Of a stretch of DNA of 64,000 bases, positions 20,758 through 32,942 are shown piece by piece. Location of the stretch: NCBI RefSeq assembly GCF_047511655.1, contig NC_133395.1, positions 68,791,910 to 68,855,909 of the forward strand. The letters run 5' to 3'. The position numbers were made by a program, and so were the translations under genes. Below the pieces are notes generated by a model, which searched no databases, was not told the DNA's origin, and saw only the letters and a program-made list of their open reading frames with translations. This DNA comes from Castor canadensis. Taxonomy: Eukaryota > Chordata > Mammalia > Rodentia > Castoridae. Every line of letters begins with the position of its first letter. Positions within the stretch are counted from its first letter, which is position 1.

Positions 20758-23700
20758 ATGACAGGAATCACCACATACCTATCAGCACTAACACTTAATG
20801 TTAATGGACTTAATTTCCCCATCAAAAGGCACTGTTTGATGAAATGGATTAAAAAGGAAGATCCAACAATTTGTTGCTTACAGGAGACCCATCTCAGTGA
20901 CAGAAATAAGCATAGGCTTAGGATGAAAGGCTGGAAGAAGAGTGACCAAATCATTGGCCCCTGAAAACAGGCAGGAGTAACAATACTTATTTCTGACAAA
21001 GTAGACTTCAAACCTACATTGATCAAACGAGATAAAGAAGGACATTCCATACTACTAAAAGGGGATATATACCAAAAGGAATTAACAATTATCAACCTAT
21101 ATGCACCCAATGTCAATGCACCCAATTTCATCAAACATACCCTGAAGGGTCTATCAATAGATAGGTCAAACAAAAAATCCATAAAGATATCCTAGATCTA
21201 AAACATACCATAGAACAAATGGACCTACTTGATGTCTACAGAACATTTCCTCCAACTTCTACACGATATACATTCTTCTCAGCAGCCCATGGAACCTTCT
21301 CCAAAATAGATCATATCCTAGGGCACAAAGCAAGCCTCAGCAAATATAAGAAAATAGAAATTATACCATGCATTCTATCTGATCACAATGGAATAAAACT
21401 AGAACTCAACAACAAAAGTAAAGACAAAAACTGTGCAAAAAGCTGGAAACTGAACAACTCATTGATTAATGAACAATGGGTCATTGATGAAACAAAAGAG
21501 GAAATTAAAAAGTTCCTGAAAGTCAATGAAATGAAAACACAACCTACCGGAACCAATGGGACACAGCAAAGGCAGTCCTAGAGGAAAGTTTATAGCCATG
21601 AGTGCATATATTAAAAAGACTAAAAGATCCCAAATCAGTGACTTAATGCTATATCTCAAACTCCTAGAAAAACAAGAACAAGCAAATCCCAAAACAAATA
21701 GAAGGAGAGAAATAATAAAAATAAGAGCTGAAATCAATGAAATAGAAACCAAAAAAGCCATACAAAGAATTAATGAAACAAAAAGTTGGTTCCTTGAAAA
21801 AATAAACAAGATTGACAGACCCCTGGCAAAGACTAAAACGAGGAGAGAAAAAAACCCAAATTAGTAGAATCAGGAATGCAAAAGGGGAGATAACAACAAA
21901 CACCATGGAAGTCCAGGAAATCATCAGAGACTACTTCGAGAACCTATATTCAAATAAATTTGAAAATCTTAAAGAAATGGACAGATTTCTTTAAGATTTC
22001 AAAAACTGAACCAAGAGGATATTAATAAACTGAATAGATCTATAAGACAAAATGAAATTGAAGCAGTAATCAAGAGTCTCCCCCCCAAAAAAAGTCCAGG
22101 ACCTGATGGATTCTCTGCTGAATTCTATCAGACCTTTAAAGAAGAACTGATACCAACCCTCCTTAAACTGTTCCACAAAATAGAAAGGGAAGGAAAACTG
22201 CCTAACACATTTTATGAAGCCAGTATTACACTTATCCCAAAACCAGGCAAAGACACCTCCAAAAAGGTAGGCCAATCTCCTTAATAAACATTGATGCAAA
22301 AAGCCTCAATAAAATAATGGCAAACTGAAATCAACAACACATCAAAAAGATCATTCACCACGACCAAGTAGGCTTCATCCCAGGATTGCAGGGTGGTAAA
22401 ACATATGAAAATCAATAAACGTAATAAACCACATTAACAGAAGCAAAGACAAAAACCACTTGATCATCTCAATAGATGCAGAAAAAGCCTTTGATAAGAT
22501 CCAACATCATTTCATGATAAAAGCTCTAAGAAAACTAGGAATAGAAGGAAAGTACCTCAACATTATAAAAGCTATATATGACAAACCTACAGCCAGCATT
22601 ATACTTAATGGAGAAAAACTAAAACCATTCCCTCTAAAATCAGGAACCAGACAAGGATGCCCACTATCTCCACTCCTATTCAACATAGTACTGGAATTCC
22701 TAGCCAGAGCAATTAGGCAAGAAGAAGGAATAAAAGGAATACAAATAGGTAAAGAAACTGTCAAAATATCCCTATTTGCAGACGACATGATCCTATACCT
22801 TAAAGACCCAAAAAACTCTACTCAGAAGCTTCTAGACATCATCAATAGCTACAGTAAGGTAGCAGGATATAAAATAAACATAGAAAAATCATTACCATTT
22901 CTATACACTAATAATGAACAAACTGAGAAAGAATATATGAAAACAATTCCATTTACAATAGCCTCAAAAAAAATCAAATACCTAGGTGTAAACCTAACAA
23001 AAGATGTGAATGAACTCTACAAGGAAAACTATAAACTTCTGAAGAAAGAGATTGAGGAAGACTATAGAAAGTGGAGAGATCTCCCATGCTCATGGATTGG
23101 TAGAATCAACATAGTAAAAATGTCTATACTCCCAAGAGTAATCTACATGTTTAATGCAATTCCCATCAAAATTCCAATGACATTCATTAAAGAGATTGAA
23201 AAATCTACCATTAAATTCATATGGAAACACAAGAGGCCACTAATAGCCAAGGCAATACTCAGTCAAAAGAACAATGCAGGAGGTATCACTATACCCGACT
23301 TCAAACTATATTACAAAGCAATAACAATAAAAACAGCATGGTACTGGCACAAAAACAGACATGAAGACCAGTGGAACAGAATAGAGGACCCAGATATGAA
23401 GCCACACAATTATAAACAACTTGTCTTTGACAAAGGTGCTAAAAGTATACGATGGAGAAAAGACAGCCTCTTCAACAAAAGCTGCTGTCAAAACAGGTTA
23501 GCAGTCTGCAAAAAACTGAAACTAGATCCATGTATATCACCCTATACCAATATTAACTCAAAATGGATCAAGGATCTTAATATCAGACCACAAACTCTAA
23601 AGTTGATACAGTAAAGAGTAGGAAATACTTTGGAATTAGTAGATATAGGTAAGAACTTTCTCAATGGAACCCCAGCAGCACAGCAACTAAGAGATATCAT

Positions 23701-24504
23701 AGATAAGTGGGACTTCGTAAAACTAAAAAGCTTCTGCTCAACAAAAGAAATGATCTCTAAACTGAAGAGAACACCCACAGATGGGAGAAAATATTTGCCA
23801 ACTATACATCAGACAAAGGACTGATAACCAGAATATAGAGGGAACTTAAAAAACTAAATTCTCCCAAAATTAATGAACCAATAAAGAAATGGGCAAGTGA
23901 ACTAAACAGAACTTTCTCAAAAGAAGAAATTCAAATGGCCAGAAAACACATGAAAAAATGCTCACTATCTCTAGCAATAAAGGAAATGCAAATTAAAACC
24001 ACACTAAGACTCCACCTCACCCCTGTTAAAATAGCCATCATTAGCTACACCACTAACAACAGGTGTTGGTGAGGATGTGAGGAAAAAGGAACCTTCTTAC
24101 ACTGTTGGTGGGAATGTAAACTAGTACAACCACTCTGAAAAAAAATTTGGAGGCTACTTAAAAAGCTAATCACTGATCTACCATATGATCCAGCAATACC
24201 ACTCTTGCGGATATACCCAAAAGAATGTGACACAGGTTACTCTAGAGACACCTACACACCCACGTTTATTGCAGCACTATTCACAATAGCCAAGTTATGG
24301 AAACAGCCAAGATGCTCCACTACTGACGAATGGATTAAGAAAATGTGGTATTTATACACAATGGAATTTTATGCAGCCATGAAGAAGAACAAAATGTTAT
24401 CATTCGCTGGTAAATGGATGGAATTAGACAACATCATTCTGAGTGAGGTTAACCTGGCCCAAATGACCAAAAATCATATGTTCTCCCTCATATGTGGACA
24501 TTAG
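20758..24504 (+). pseudogene. L1 ORF2 (endonuclease/reverse transcriptase), multiple stops and frameshifts
   Basis: It starts ATG ACA GGA ATC at 20758 and ends at the ICGH stop 24502-24504, a normal ORF2 span. Endonuclease motifs are visible: VNGLNFP (metal-site Asn), CLQETHLS (catalytic Glu), KIDHILGHK and ILSDHNG (active-site Asp-His). RT motifs [11 protein letters not shown] and FADDMIL lie at about 22650-22795 within the longest open stretch (22460-23614). Lesions include a TGA at 20962-20964 (Trp to stop), frame changes near 21130-21220, 21540, 21810-21990 and 22260-22330, and stops near 23614 and 23820. It cannot make a full product. Confidence 0.92.
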
Positions 24505-24972
24505 ATCAAGGGCAAACACAACATAAATGATAAAGTGAGAGCACACAAGGGAGGTATGATAGGTAAGACACCTCAAAAGCTAGATAGAATTTGTTGCCCT
24601 CAACGCAGAGAAACTAAAGCAGATACCTTAAAGCAACTGAGGCCAATAGGAGAAGGGGACCAGGAACTAGAGAAAAGGTTAGATCAAAAAGAATTAACCT
24701 AGAAGGTAACACACATGCCCAGGAAAGTAATGAAAGTCAACTCCCTGTATAGCTATCCTTATCTCAACCAGCAAAAACCCTTGGTCCTTCCTTTTATTGC
24801 TTATACTCTCTCTTCAACAAAATTAGAGGTAAGGGCAAAATAATTTCTGCTGTGTAGCGAGGGGGTAGGGGAGAGTTGGAGGGGGCAGGGGGTAAGGAGG
24901 GGTGGGGGAAGGGGTAAGAAATGACTCAAACATTGTATGCACATGTGAATAAAAATAAAAAAGAAAAAAAAA
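24505..24972 (+). other. L1 3' UTR with G-rich tract and A-rich end
   Basis: It follows the ORF2 stop and contains a run of G-rich blocks (GAGGGGGTAGGGGAGAGTTG onward, about 24860-24915) with four or more GGG blocks. AATAAA in a purine-rich tail closes it. Comparable C-rich stretches on the plus strand occur in copies A, B, C and D. Confidence 0.88.
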
Positions 24973-24986
24973 GAAAAGCATAAGTA
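24973..24986. repeat. Probable target duplication of full-length L1, 3' copy
   Basis: GAAAAGCATAAGTA, 12 of 14 identical to 16111-16124. Confidence 0.65.
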
Positions 24987-25239
24987 GATAGGTCAGCCTA
25001 GAAAGCATCTCTCAATATAAAAATATAAGGATTGACCTAAGAAAATTCTTTCAAAGCATTTGCTCTTAAGGAAATCCACAGAGAAAGGGTAATCTGAGAA
25101 TTCATAACTGTCAGTAAAAGATGAAAGATACTGGATGGACTTCATAACAACTTAAAAAGCAGATACTTTCCCCAGGCAGGACTTTGATATATTTAGTGTG
25201 CACATCTTTGTGGTAATATATATACATATTTGTTTTTAT

Positions 25240-26060
25240 TATGCCTGTACTATTTGACAACTGTGGAGAAAAAGGTAAATAAGACATCACCTCTGCCCTC
25301 AAAATACTCACCATCATAGGTGGAAGACGACACGTAAGCAATGACAACATATAAGGTGATAAATGCTTTGGAAAGCATAGGAAAGAACAAGAAATTTTTC
25401 TTGAGAATTAGAGGATTTCAAGGAGGAAGTGAAATTTAAGCTAAATTTTGTAGGACAGATAAAGGTCTCTCATGTGTACAAAGCAGGAGAGTCAAGGCAC
25501 ACAGTGTGAAGGAGACATGCTTGAAGACCTGCCACAGTGCAGTGGCAAGAGTGCAGAGTGCAGGTAGTAAGGTCAAAAGAAGACAGAGGAGAAAGTGGAT
25601 GGAAAGAGGCCAGGTCACAAGGGACTGCTGTTCTTGTAACAGAGTCTCAACTTTATCCCTCAGAGAAAGGGATTCACCAACAAGGGGAATTGCTACTGCT
25701 GGACACATTTTGAAAACATCACCAGGACAAGGAAGACCAATGGGAAAAGAGCAAGTCTGAAGGCATGTCCAGGACAGGTGTGACATGAACCTGAATTAAT
25801 TAGTGGAAGTGGTAGCAAAGAGAAGAAAATGTTCAGGAGGTTTCAAAGAAGTGAACTGATGATTTGGTGAATGATTAGACACAAAATGTGAAAAAGAAGA
25901 CACCATTTATTCAGTTACCATGCATTGAGGGTCTTCTACATACCTGGCATCATACTAAACACTGAGGGTACAAATTCACTTGTTTAACAAATATTTAATG
26001 TCCCCTCTCACTCTATGTTAGGAGCTGTTCTAGATTCTCTGAAGCTATGAGTGGTTAAAA
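25240..26060 (-). repeat. L2 LINE relics
   Basis: Phrases such as AAGACATCACCTCTGCCCTC, CTTCTACATACCTGGCATC and AACAAATATTTAATGTCCC fit L2 3' regions read in the reverse orientation. Boundaries are loose. Frames at 25436-25786 and 25506-25760 lie in this relic and are not genes. Confidence 0.5.
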
Positions 26061-26490
26061 CTGATAGAATCTGCTGGAAAAAAAACATACAGAGAAAGGA
26101 GGAACAAAAGATTTCTCTAATCAAATTGGTGAGCAGTGATGAAGATGGCCTCTAAAGCATCTGCTTCAAAGGATTAAACAGCATAAGTATTTTATAGGGT
26201 TATGAGTAGAAGTCATTTGGAGGATAGGTAGCAGAAATTCTGACAACAGAAACCAGAGTAAAGATTCGGGCACTCTGCTAATTCAAGTTTTGGCACAATA
26301 GGATATTGGTGATATTGGTGGATATATGAACAAGAATCTAAGGACTCTTGTAGTTTCTCTGAGAAAAGTACAGGTGGCTATATCTTAGTAAGTCATCTTA
26401 GCTCAGGGTCAAGAAGAAGAAAAATCCTTATGAGACCAAGAGAACCTAAGATAGTTCAGAAAGATACAGCCTTTCTTTTCTTGTTTTCAT
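26061..26490. other. Unassigned DNA
   Basis: No gene or repeat recognised with confidence. Confidence 0.4.
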
Positions 26491-26499
26491 GCAGTTACA

Positions 26500-26830
26500 T
26501 CTAGTGGTGGAGACAGACAAAATAAATTAAATGGTGTTTTAGAGTTGATAAGTGCTAAGGAAAGAAATGTAAAGTAGAGAATGGAAATGTGTGTGTGTGT
26601 TTTCACACACGTTTGTGCATATTATTTCAAGTGTGTTGGTCAGGGAAGGACTCACTAAGATAGGGGCAGACATAAACCTGTCCTCAATGAAGTCAGTCTT
26701 CTGGAGGAGTCAGACAGGCTCAGCACCATGAGAGAACGCCCATGTTCGGGGAATGCATGAGATGAGATGGGTGCATATACTGGGCACCTAGTCCTGCTGG
26801 GTTAAGGAAAGCATCTCAGATGAGGTGCTG
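26500..26830 (-). repeat. L2 relic
   Basis: CTAGTGGTGGAGACAGACAA, TTGATAAGTGCTAAGGAAAG and GTTGGTCAGGGAAGGACTC fit L2 on the minus strand. A short GT run lies at about 26588-26600. Confidence 0.55.
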
Positions 26831-26878
26831 CTTTAGGTAAATCTGAGCCTGAGTCAGAGTTAAGCAACTGGAGTAAGA

Positions 26879-27238
26879 CTCATGGTTTGAGTCTTAAACA
26901 TCTCCCAAAGACCCACGTGCAAAAGGCTAGACGGTCAGCCCATGGGGTTATGGGGAACCGTTAGGAGGTGGGGTCTAGTGAAAGAAATTTGGTTCACTGG
27001 GGATGTGACCTTGAAGGGGATATTGGGACCTTGGCTGTTTCCTCCCCACTTTCACTTTCAGGCCGTCCCGAGGTGAGGAGTTCCTTTTCCCATACACATC
27101 TGCCATGGTGTACTGCTTCACCCAAAAGCAAAGGGGCCAGCTAACTGTGGACGGAAGCTTGAGCCAAAATAAATCATTCTTCCTTTAAGTTGATTTATTT
27201 CAGGTATTTTGTCACAGCGACAGAAAGCTGACTAACCC
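26879..27238 (+). mobile_element. MaLR solo LTR
   Basis: CATGGTTTGAGTCTTAAACA, GGGAACCGTTAGGAGGTGG, CCTTGAAGGGGATATTGG and the 3' end CAGGTATTTTGTCACAGCG plus AAAGCTGACTAACC match rodent MaLR LTRs. Confidence 0.8.
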
Positions 27239-27239
27239 A

Positions 27240-27695
27240 AGGACAAAAGACATGAATGGTTATGTGGCATGAAAAAGGAGCATTGTATGCCAGTGTACAA
27301 TGCTTTGATGGGTTGGCACACTCAGAAAACTTTCAGAAGTTGAAAGTAACTGGAGAGCAGAGTGTGAGGATGGGCAACCGTGATAGGAGAAGAAGGGGAG
27401 GGGCATGGATGGAACTTGAACTTCTGATTTCAGAATGAAGTAATGTGCATGGGTGTGTGCATGAGTGTGTGTATGAGAGAGAAAAATATATATAGAGAGA
27501 TCATTAAACTATTTTAAACACTGAAAGAATTTTAAATCAACATACTGGATTTGCTTTTAGAAAGATTAGGCTGGAGGTCATATTAAAGAGATTAGGAGGG
27601 GTAAATCTAATTAAGATATATTGTAAGTACATGTGTAAATGTCACAATGAAGCCTCCCCTGCATAGCTAATATATGCTACAAAAGAAAAAAAGGT
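27240..27695. other. Unassigned DNA
   Basis: No gene or clear repeat. There is a short TG/GA-rich run at about 27448-27500. Confidence 0.4.
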
Positions 27696-27700
27696 GGATC

Positions 27701-27787
27701 AGGGCTGGTGGAATGTCTCAAGTGGTAGGGCGCTTGCCTAGCAAGCATGAGGCTCTGAGCTCAAACCCCAGTACCGCAAAAAAAAGA
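27701..27787 (+). mobile_element. tRNA/ID-like monomer SINE
   Basis: GGGCTGGTGGAATGTCTCAA, GCCTAGCAAGCATGAGGC and GAGCTCAAACCCCAGTACCG, followed by an A run. Confidence 0.9.
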
Positions 27788-27805
27788 TAGATTAGATGTG
27801 TTGGT

Positions 27806-28235
27806 TTATTTCTTGATCTTCTATTCCATTAGTCTACATGTCTGTTTTTGTGTCAGGACCATGCTGTTCTTGTATAATTTGAAGTCAGGTATTATAATAC
27901 TTAAAGTATTGCACTTTTTGTTGAGGATTGGTATATATATTCAATGGAGTACTATTCATCCATAAAGAAGAATGAAATTATGTCATTTTAGGAAAATGGA
28001 AAGAACTAGAGATCATATTGTTGTGAAATAAGTCATACTGAGAAAGACGAATACCACATATTCTCTGTCATATGTGGAAACTACACCTAAAACAAATGAA
28101 TGACAGGAGTATAAAATGGGGACTTTGCAGGTGGGAACTAGTGGGGGGGGAAGAGGTAAAGGAGAGGATGAAGGTGGGGTTGAACATGATAGAAATGCTT
28201 TATACACAGCTATGAAAATAGAATAGTGAAACCTG
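27806..28235 (+). mobile_element. L1 fragment with 5' inversion
   Basis: The left part (27806-27920) is L1 ORF2 read on the minus strand (TACATGTCTGTTTTTGTGTC, TTTGAAGTCAGGTATTATA). The right part (about 27930-28235) is a more 3' part of ORF2 plus 3' UTR on the plus strand (CAATGGAGTACTATTCATCC, GAATGAAATTATGTCATTTT). This head-to-head order is the twin-priming product of L1 integration. It is moderately diverged. Confidence 0.8.
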
Positions 28236-28250
28236 TTAAAAATTGTTTTA

Positions 28251-28548
28251 GGCTGGGCATGGTGGTGAACATCTAACCCCAGCTTCCTGGGAGGCCAGCC
28301 CAGGGAAAGAGTTAGTGACATATCATCTTAGTAAACAAGTTGGAAGTGGTGGCAAACATCTGTAATTCCAACAATTCTGAAAGTATAGATAACAGAACCT
28401 ATGTCTGAGACCAGTCCTAAGCAAAAATGTGTGAGACTATATCTGAAAAATCAAAAACAGGCTGGGGGGTGTGGCTCAAGTGGTAGTATGCCTGCCTAGC
28501 AAGCATGAGACCCTGAATTGAAACCCAAGTACAACAAAAAAAAATTGT
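28251..28548 (+). mobile_element. Composite SINE (7SL-like dimer plus ID-like monomer)
   Basis: GGCTGGGCATGGTGGTGAAC starts the first 7SL-like unit and GGAAGTGGTGGCAAACATC the second. GGCTGGGGGGTGTGGCTCAA starts the tRNA-like unit with TTGAAACCC and an A tail. Confidence 0.88.
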
Positions 28549-28652
28549 TTTTAACTCTCGAGCCACCCACCCATTTTCCTGTGTGTTCCATCATTTCACT
28601 TACCTATGGCTAGAACTCTAATAAAAATAAACTTCTACTTCAAAACCTTAGC

Positions 28653-28850
28653 TCAGCCATACATTTGTGGCTCAAACCTATAATCATAGCTACTCCAGAG
28701 GCAGAGATCAGGAGGATCACAGCTTGAAGACATCCTGGGTAAACAGTACACAAGACCCTATAAAAAAAGTCACAGAAAAGGACTGGTAAGAGTGCTTTAA
28801 GGTGGTGAAGGCTCTGAGTTCAAGCCCCAGCACTGCAAAAAGAAAAACCT
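28653..28850 (+). mobile_element. Composite SINE (7SL-like plus ID-like)
   Basis: TGTGGCTCAAACCTATAATC, GGCAGAGATCAGGAGGATCA and ACAAGACCCTATAAAAAAAG form the 7SL-like part. GACTGGTAAGAGTGC and GAGTTCAAGCCCCAGCACTG form the shortened tRNA-like part. Confidence 0.85.
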
Positions 28851-30185
28851 TAGCCCAGAAGAATCAATCTGCACATCATTGGTGAGGTTGCTCAAGCAAC
28901 TGCCCAGAAGTCACAAGCCTGAGTATGGCTTCATTCCACTGAATCTCAGCTCTTTGGTAGACCCTGGGCAGGGAGATGACAGCCTTAGTGCTCACCCTGG
29001 GAAAGTTGAGCAGAGCAGGAGGATAGCAAGGCCAGCAGACGAAGCCCATAATTCAAGGGCATGAGAGACTGGGGAGTAGGCTTAGTAAGTGTGAGTGACT
29101 TTCAAGGAATCAAACAAGTGCTGTTGAAATATGAAAAAGTGATGCTAAACTCAAGTGGGGACAGCTGGGGAAGGCTTAACAGAGAGAAAGACCTTGAACT
29201 TGGTCTTGAAGGAAGAATACAGGGCAATAGCAATAGAGACATGCATTGTCAGCAGTGAAATTATTTTTCTGCTTTGACATCTAGCTTAGGTCCACAGCAA
29301 TACTCTGTTACCTAAATTCATCCCTGATTAAGCAGGAAGGAAATGATTTCATTCTGAAGACAGAGACATAAATAACCACAGAAAACCAAAAATATAAATT
29401 CTATTTATTTCTGGTTCTTCTGTTAATGTATAATTAACATTTAGACTAAAAATCCAGGGAGAAGCTAATATTGGAAATGATTGAAGAAAGATATTGGAAC
29501 ATCCAGAAGAAGCTTGGCTCTTCAGGAAGCCTCCAAGGAGTGAGTAGTTCCTGAAACATTAAAGTAGGAGACCCAAGTTCCATTTCTGTTCTCCCCAGTT
29601 ATGTCTCTCCTCAATGAATAGAAAGTATTGAAACAGGCACTAAATGCAAAGTGGAGACCTTTAAAGTCAAGGGAGGGCACTCAGGCCCTGTAACACATGA
29701 GTTTAGTCCAGGCTATCAGCTGACAAAGGAGCTGAGGATGAATGAATCTTAAAGTCTCTATAGCCATAAGCTCCCCCATCCGTTTTTCTCTTTAGCTTCT
29801 TATCACACTTCAAATAGGGCACAAATTCCAAACCAATCGCACATTTCTGAGAAAGCAGTGAAAACTTGCCAGAGGCAAACATTAAATTCTAGTTACCGCA
29901 GAATGAATTTATAGAAGCTTCTCTCTGAATAAACCCATATACATTTGCATTTGCTTAAAGACATGATGTGAAGACTGGGTTTGTACAAAGAATGTTAATA
30001 TGGCTCTTAAGCTGCTGATGTTCTATAAACAAGGATCCACAATCAAGGATCTGGTATTTACATCTACTACCTGCATTGTCCTTCCCTAGGTTATGTGGGG
30101 GAATATTGAGATAAACTTAAGATAGGTTTCTAAGGAAGACCCAACAGAGAAAGTTCAGTACAACATCCCCTCCCTCCAAAATTAT
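28851..30185. other. Mostly unassigned; faint L2 at about 29140-29240
   Basis: GGACAGCTGGGGAAGGCTTA and TTGAACTTGGTCTTGAAGG suggest a minus-strand L2 relic. The rest holds nothing I recognise. Confidence 0.4.
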
Positions 30186-30387
30186 CTAGTTTCTTTTTAT
30201 TTTTAATTGGCACATATTAATTGCACATATTTTAAGGTACAGTGTGATAACATATGTACATCATGTAATGATCAAATTGGGGCAAGTAGCATTTACATCT
30301 CAAATATTTATCTTTCTCTGTGTTGGGATCTTAGAACTTGCCTAGTTAGTTCTCATATTCTGAGCACAGGAGGGCATCATATTCTAC
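30186..30387 (-). repeat. Old L1 3' UTR relic
   Basis: TTTTTATTTTTAATTGGCAC, ATGTACATCATGTAATGATC and TTTATCTTTCTCTGTGTTGG match the reverse complement of older mammalian L1 3' UTRs. Copy B inserted just after it. Confidence 0.65.
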
Positions 30388-30404
30388 AAATGCCACCTCT
30401 TTTT

Positions 30405-31100
30405 TTTTCTTTTATTATTCATATGTGCATACAAGGCTTGGGTCATTTCTCCCCCCTGCCCCCACCCCCTCCCTTACCACCCACTCCACCCCCTCCCGCT
30501 CCCCCCCCTCAATACCCAGCAGAAACTATTTTGCCCTTATCTCTAATTTTGTTGTAGAGAGAGTATAAGCAATAATAGGAAGGAACAAGGGTTTTTGCTG
30601 GTTGAGATAAGGATAGCTATACAGGGCATTGACTCACATTGATTTCCTGTGCCTGTGTGTTACCTTCTAGGTTAATTCTTTTTGATCTAATCTTTTCTCT
30701 AGTTCCTGGTCCCCTTTTCCTATTGGCCTCAGTTGCTTTAAGGTATCTGCTTTAGTTTCTCTGCATTAAGGGCAACAAATGCTAGCTAGTTTTTTAGGTG
30801 TCTTACCTATCCTCACCCCTCCCTTGTGTGCTCTCGCTTCTGTCATGTGCTCATAGTCCAATCCCCTTGTTGTGTTTGCCCTTGATCTAATGTCCACATA
30901 TGAGGGAGAACATACGATTTTTGGTCTTTTGGGCCAGGCTAACCTCACTCAGAATGATGTTCTCCAATTCCATCCATTTACCAGCGAATGATAACATTTC
31001 GTTCTTCTTCATGGCTGCATAAAATTCCATTGTGTATAGATACCACATTTTCTTAATCCATTCGTCAGTGCTGGGGCATCTTGGCTGTTTCCATAACTTG
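30405..31100 (-). mobile_element. 5'-truncated LINE-1 (copy B)
   Basis: A young minus-strand L1 with a T-rich start on the plus strand (the A tail), a C-rich 3' UTR tract and the last 70 or so codons of ORF2. Perfect 17-bp target duplications AAATGCCACCTCTTTTT flank it at 30388-30404 and 31101-31117. Their perfect match indicates a recent insertion. Confidence 0.95.
30887..31100 (-). pseudogene. L1 ORF2 C-terminus, copy B
   Basis: An open tail of ORF2 running from the truncation (LWKQPRC) to MFSLICGH and the stop at 30887-30889. No lesion is seen in these codons, but the rest of the gene is absent. Confidence 0.9.
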
Positions 31101-31117
31101 AAATGCCACCTCTTTTT

Positions 31118-32938
31118 GACTGCCATGAGCAGGAAAAGAGCAGCCAGCAGGGGCTGAAAGAGTGGGAGATGTCCCTGGAAGCTAGAGTTTAATGTGACCC
31201 TGGAGAGATGGAGAAGAGGCTAGAGAGGGAAAGAAGGAATTCTCACTGGTGAGGGAGTTAGGAAAGGATAAGGATGAGACCAGCACCATTCAGAAAGGAG
31301 ATGGGTCCATCCAGGAGGAGGGCACCTTGGAGGGCTAGAGCTGGAGCCAAACTGAGAAGCTCTCATCAGCTTTAAGAATAAAAACTTGATGCAGAAGGCA
31401 GTAGGAGCAATTGTAGATCCTCCAACAAGGCCTCAAATGGTAATTTTTGAAAGTACTCAGAAATGTACACTGGCAATCTGGCAGGTAATTCAGAGTGGAT
31501 CAGACAGGGAACAAAGCAGTTTGGAGGTCATAGTTGTTTTCCAGGTTGTTCCAATTACTGAATTCTAGGTAACCATGTCGTCACAATGGGAATGCAGAGG
31601 GAAGGAAATTGTCATTACTGATTCTCCAAACACTACTCCTTGAGGAGGGTTTGGAGAAAATTGATGTCTGATTAGAAATCTCAGGAAAAAAAACAATTTG
31701 AGAAGATGTTGCAATTCTCCAGTGATCTCTGACACAGTTGAATTCTTTGAGAGTGGCTGGCTTTGAATCTGTTCATGGAAGGCTAGACAGGGAGCAACTG
31801 TATCTTTCAATAGAATATGGAAGTCAGTCTGCAGGAAAATGCAGGATTTCTGAGTCAGAGTGGAAAACTCCAACCCAGAGGGAAACAAGATGTCTGGCAT
31901 TTCCATGACAGAGGTGACAGACACAAGGCAGACACTGCTCTTGTCTGGGGACAAGGTCACAGTGTTGCAGCTGATGGAACTTGGAGAACAGAAATGGAAA
32001 AGATATCCTCCTCCTTCACCATTTCTAAATTCTCTACACATTTACATTTCTTTCAACATAGCCATAGATTTAAGGCCTCTGGGATTAGCTTTTCAAAATC
32101 CTCCTTAACATGTTCTCTGTTTTCTTCCTATGCTCTCTATCCTCTCCCACTGGATTAGCACCAAGTTAGAAGGGCAAATTTCCACATTTCCTTCTTGTTT
32201 TATGCAGCTCATCTTTTATTTATCTACGAAAGTATCCTATATTATAACAGCATAACAATTTTTATCATTTCTTTAAAAAACCCAAATTTCCACAGTGCTC
32301 AATATTTCCATTTTTTTCAAGCATATAATATGAAACTATCAATAGTGAAAGGTTTATACCACTCATGGTTAAAAATCAGGAGAAAGCCACTTTAGAACAT
32401 CTACTAAAATATCATTGTTAATGACCACAGTTCAACTTTATTTACTGGAATTGTTAATTTTTTAATTACAAGTCTTGTAATTGTGAAATTAAGGAACACT
32501 GATGGGATATACATTGATAATTCCTTAAATATAATTCATTCATTTTATCCACAAACGTTTGAGTGCCTCCTTAATTCTGCGTTGGTGACATTAGTGTCAA
32601 AGGTGGTAATCTTCCTGTTGTCCAGGGCTGAGCTCACAACTCTTCTGATGTTTTTCTTCCCCTGTTCTCTGGGACCTCAGAACTTTGCACATTAATTAAC
32701 TGAATTGTTCATTCAGCCATTGAACAAACATTTCTGAGACTCTATATACAGCCTTCTGCTAGATAGGGGGTAAAAGGGTGAGAAGATAAACCTAGACTTG
32801 CCATTCATTGCAGAAGACTGTCTTCTTCTGGTCCATCTTCTGCCTTTCCATTCCTTTGGGATGTTACTCCTGAGGGCCAAAGACAGCCCTCCGACACTAA
32901 TAGCAAAGTTCTATGCAGCCTTTCTTTGACACCTGCTT
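31118..32938. other. Mostly unassigned DNA
   Basis: A weak L2-like segment (ATTCATTCATTTTATCCAC near 32529; AACAAACATTTCTGAGAC near 32724) lies toward the right end. Overlapping frames at 31565-32158, up to 158 codons, occur on both strands. I recognise no domain and they are probably chance. Confidence 0.4.
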
Positions 32939-32942
32939 CTAC
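32939..32942. repeat. Target duplication of provirus 2, left
   Basis: CTAC precedes the LTR on the plus strand and recurs at 39601-39604 beyond the other LTR. A 4-bp duplication is typical of gammaretroviral integration. Confidence 0.78.

Larger units (their letters stand above)
16125..24972 (+). mobile_element. Essentially full-length LINE-1 (host of a nested L1 fragment)
   Basis: In order it contains a 5' UTR beginning AGGAGATTCCAAGATGGCAG, ORF1, a short spacer, ORF2, a 3' UTR with a G-rich tract (about 24860-24915) and an A-rich end with AATAAAAATAAAAAAG. Without the nested 1990-bp insertion and duplication it is about 6.9 kb, a normal full-length L1. Both ORFs carry frameshifts or stops, so it is not competent as it stands. 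It is flanked by an imperfect 14-bp duplication. Confidence 0.92.

Noticed and set aside
31565..32158. 158-codon minus-strand frame with opposing plus-strand frames
   Set aside because: No domain or transmembrane pattern, composition typical of chance frames, and no conserved feature visible.
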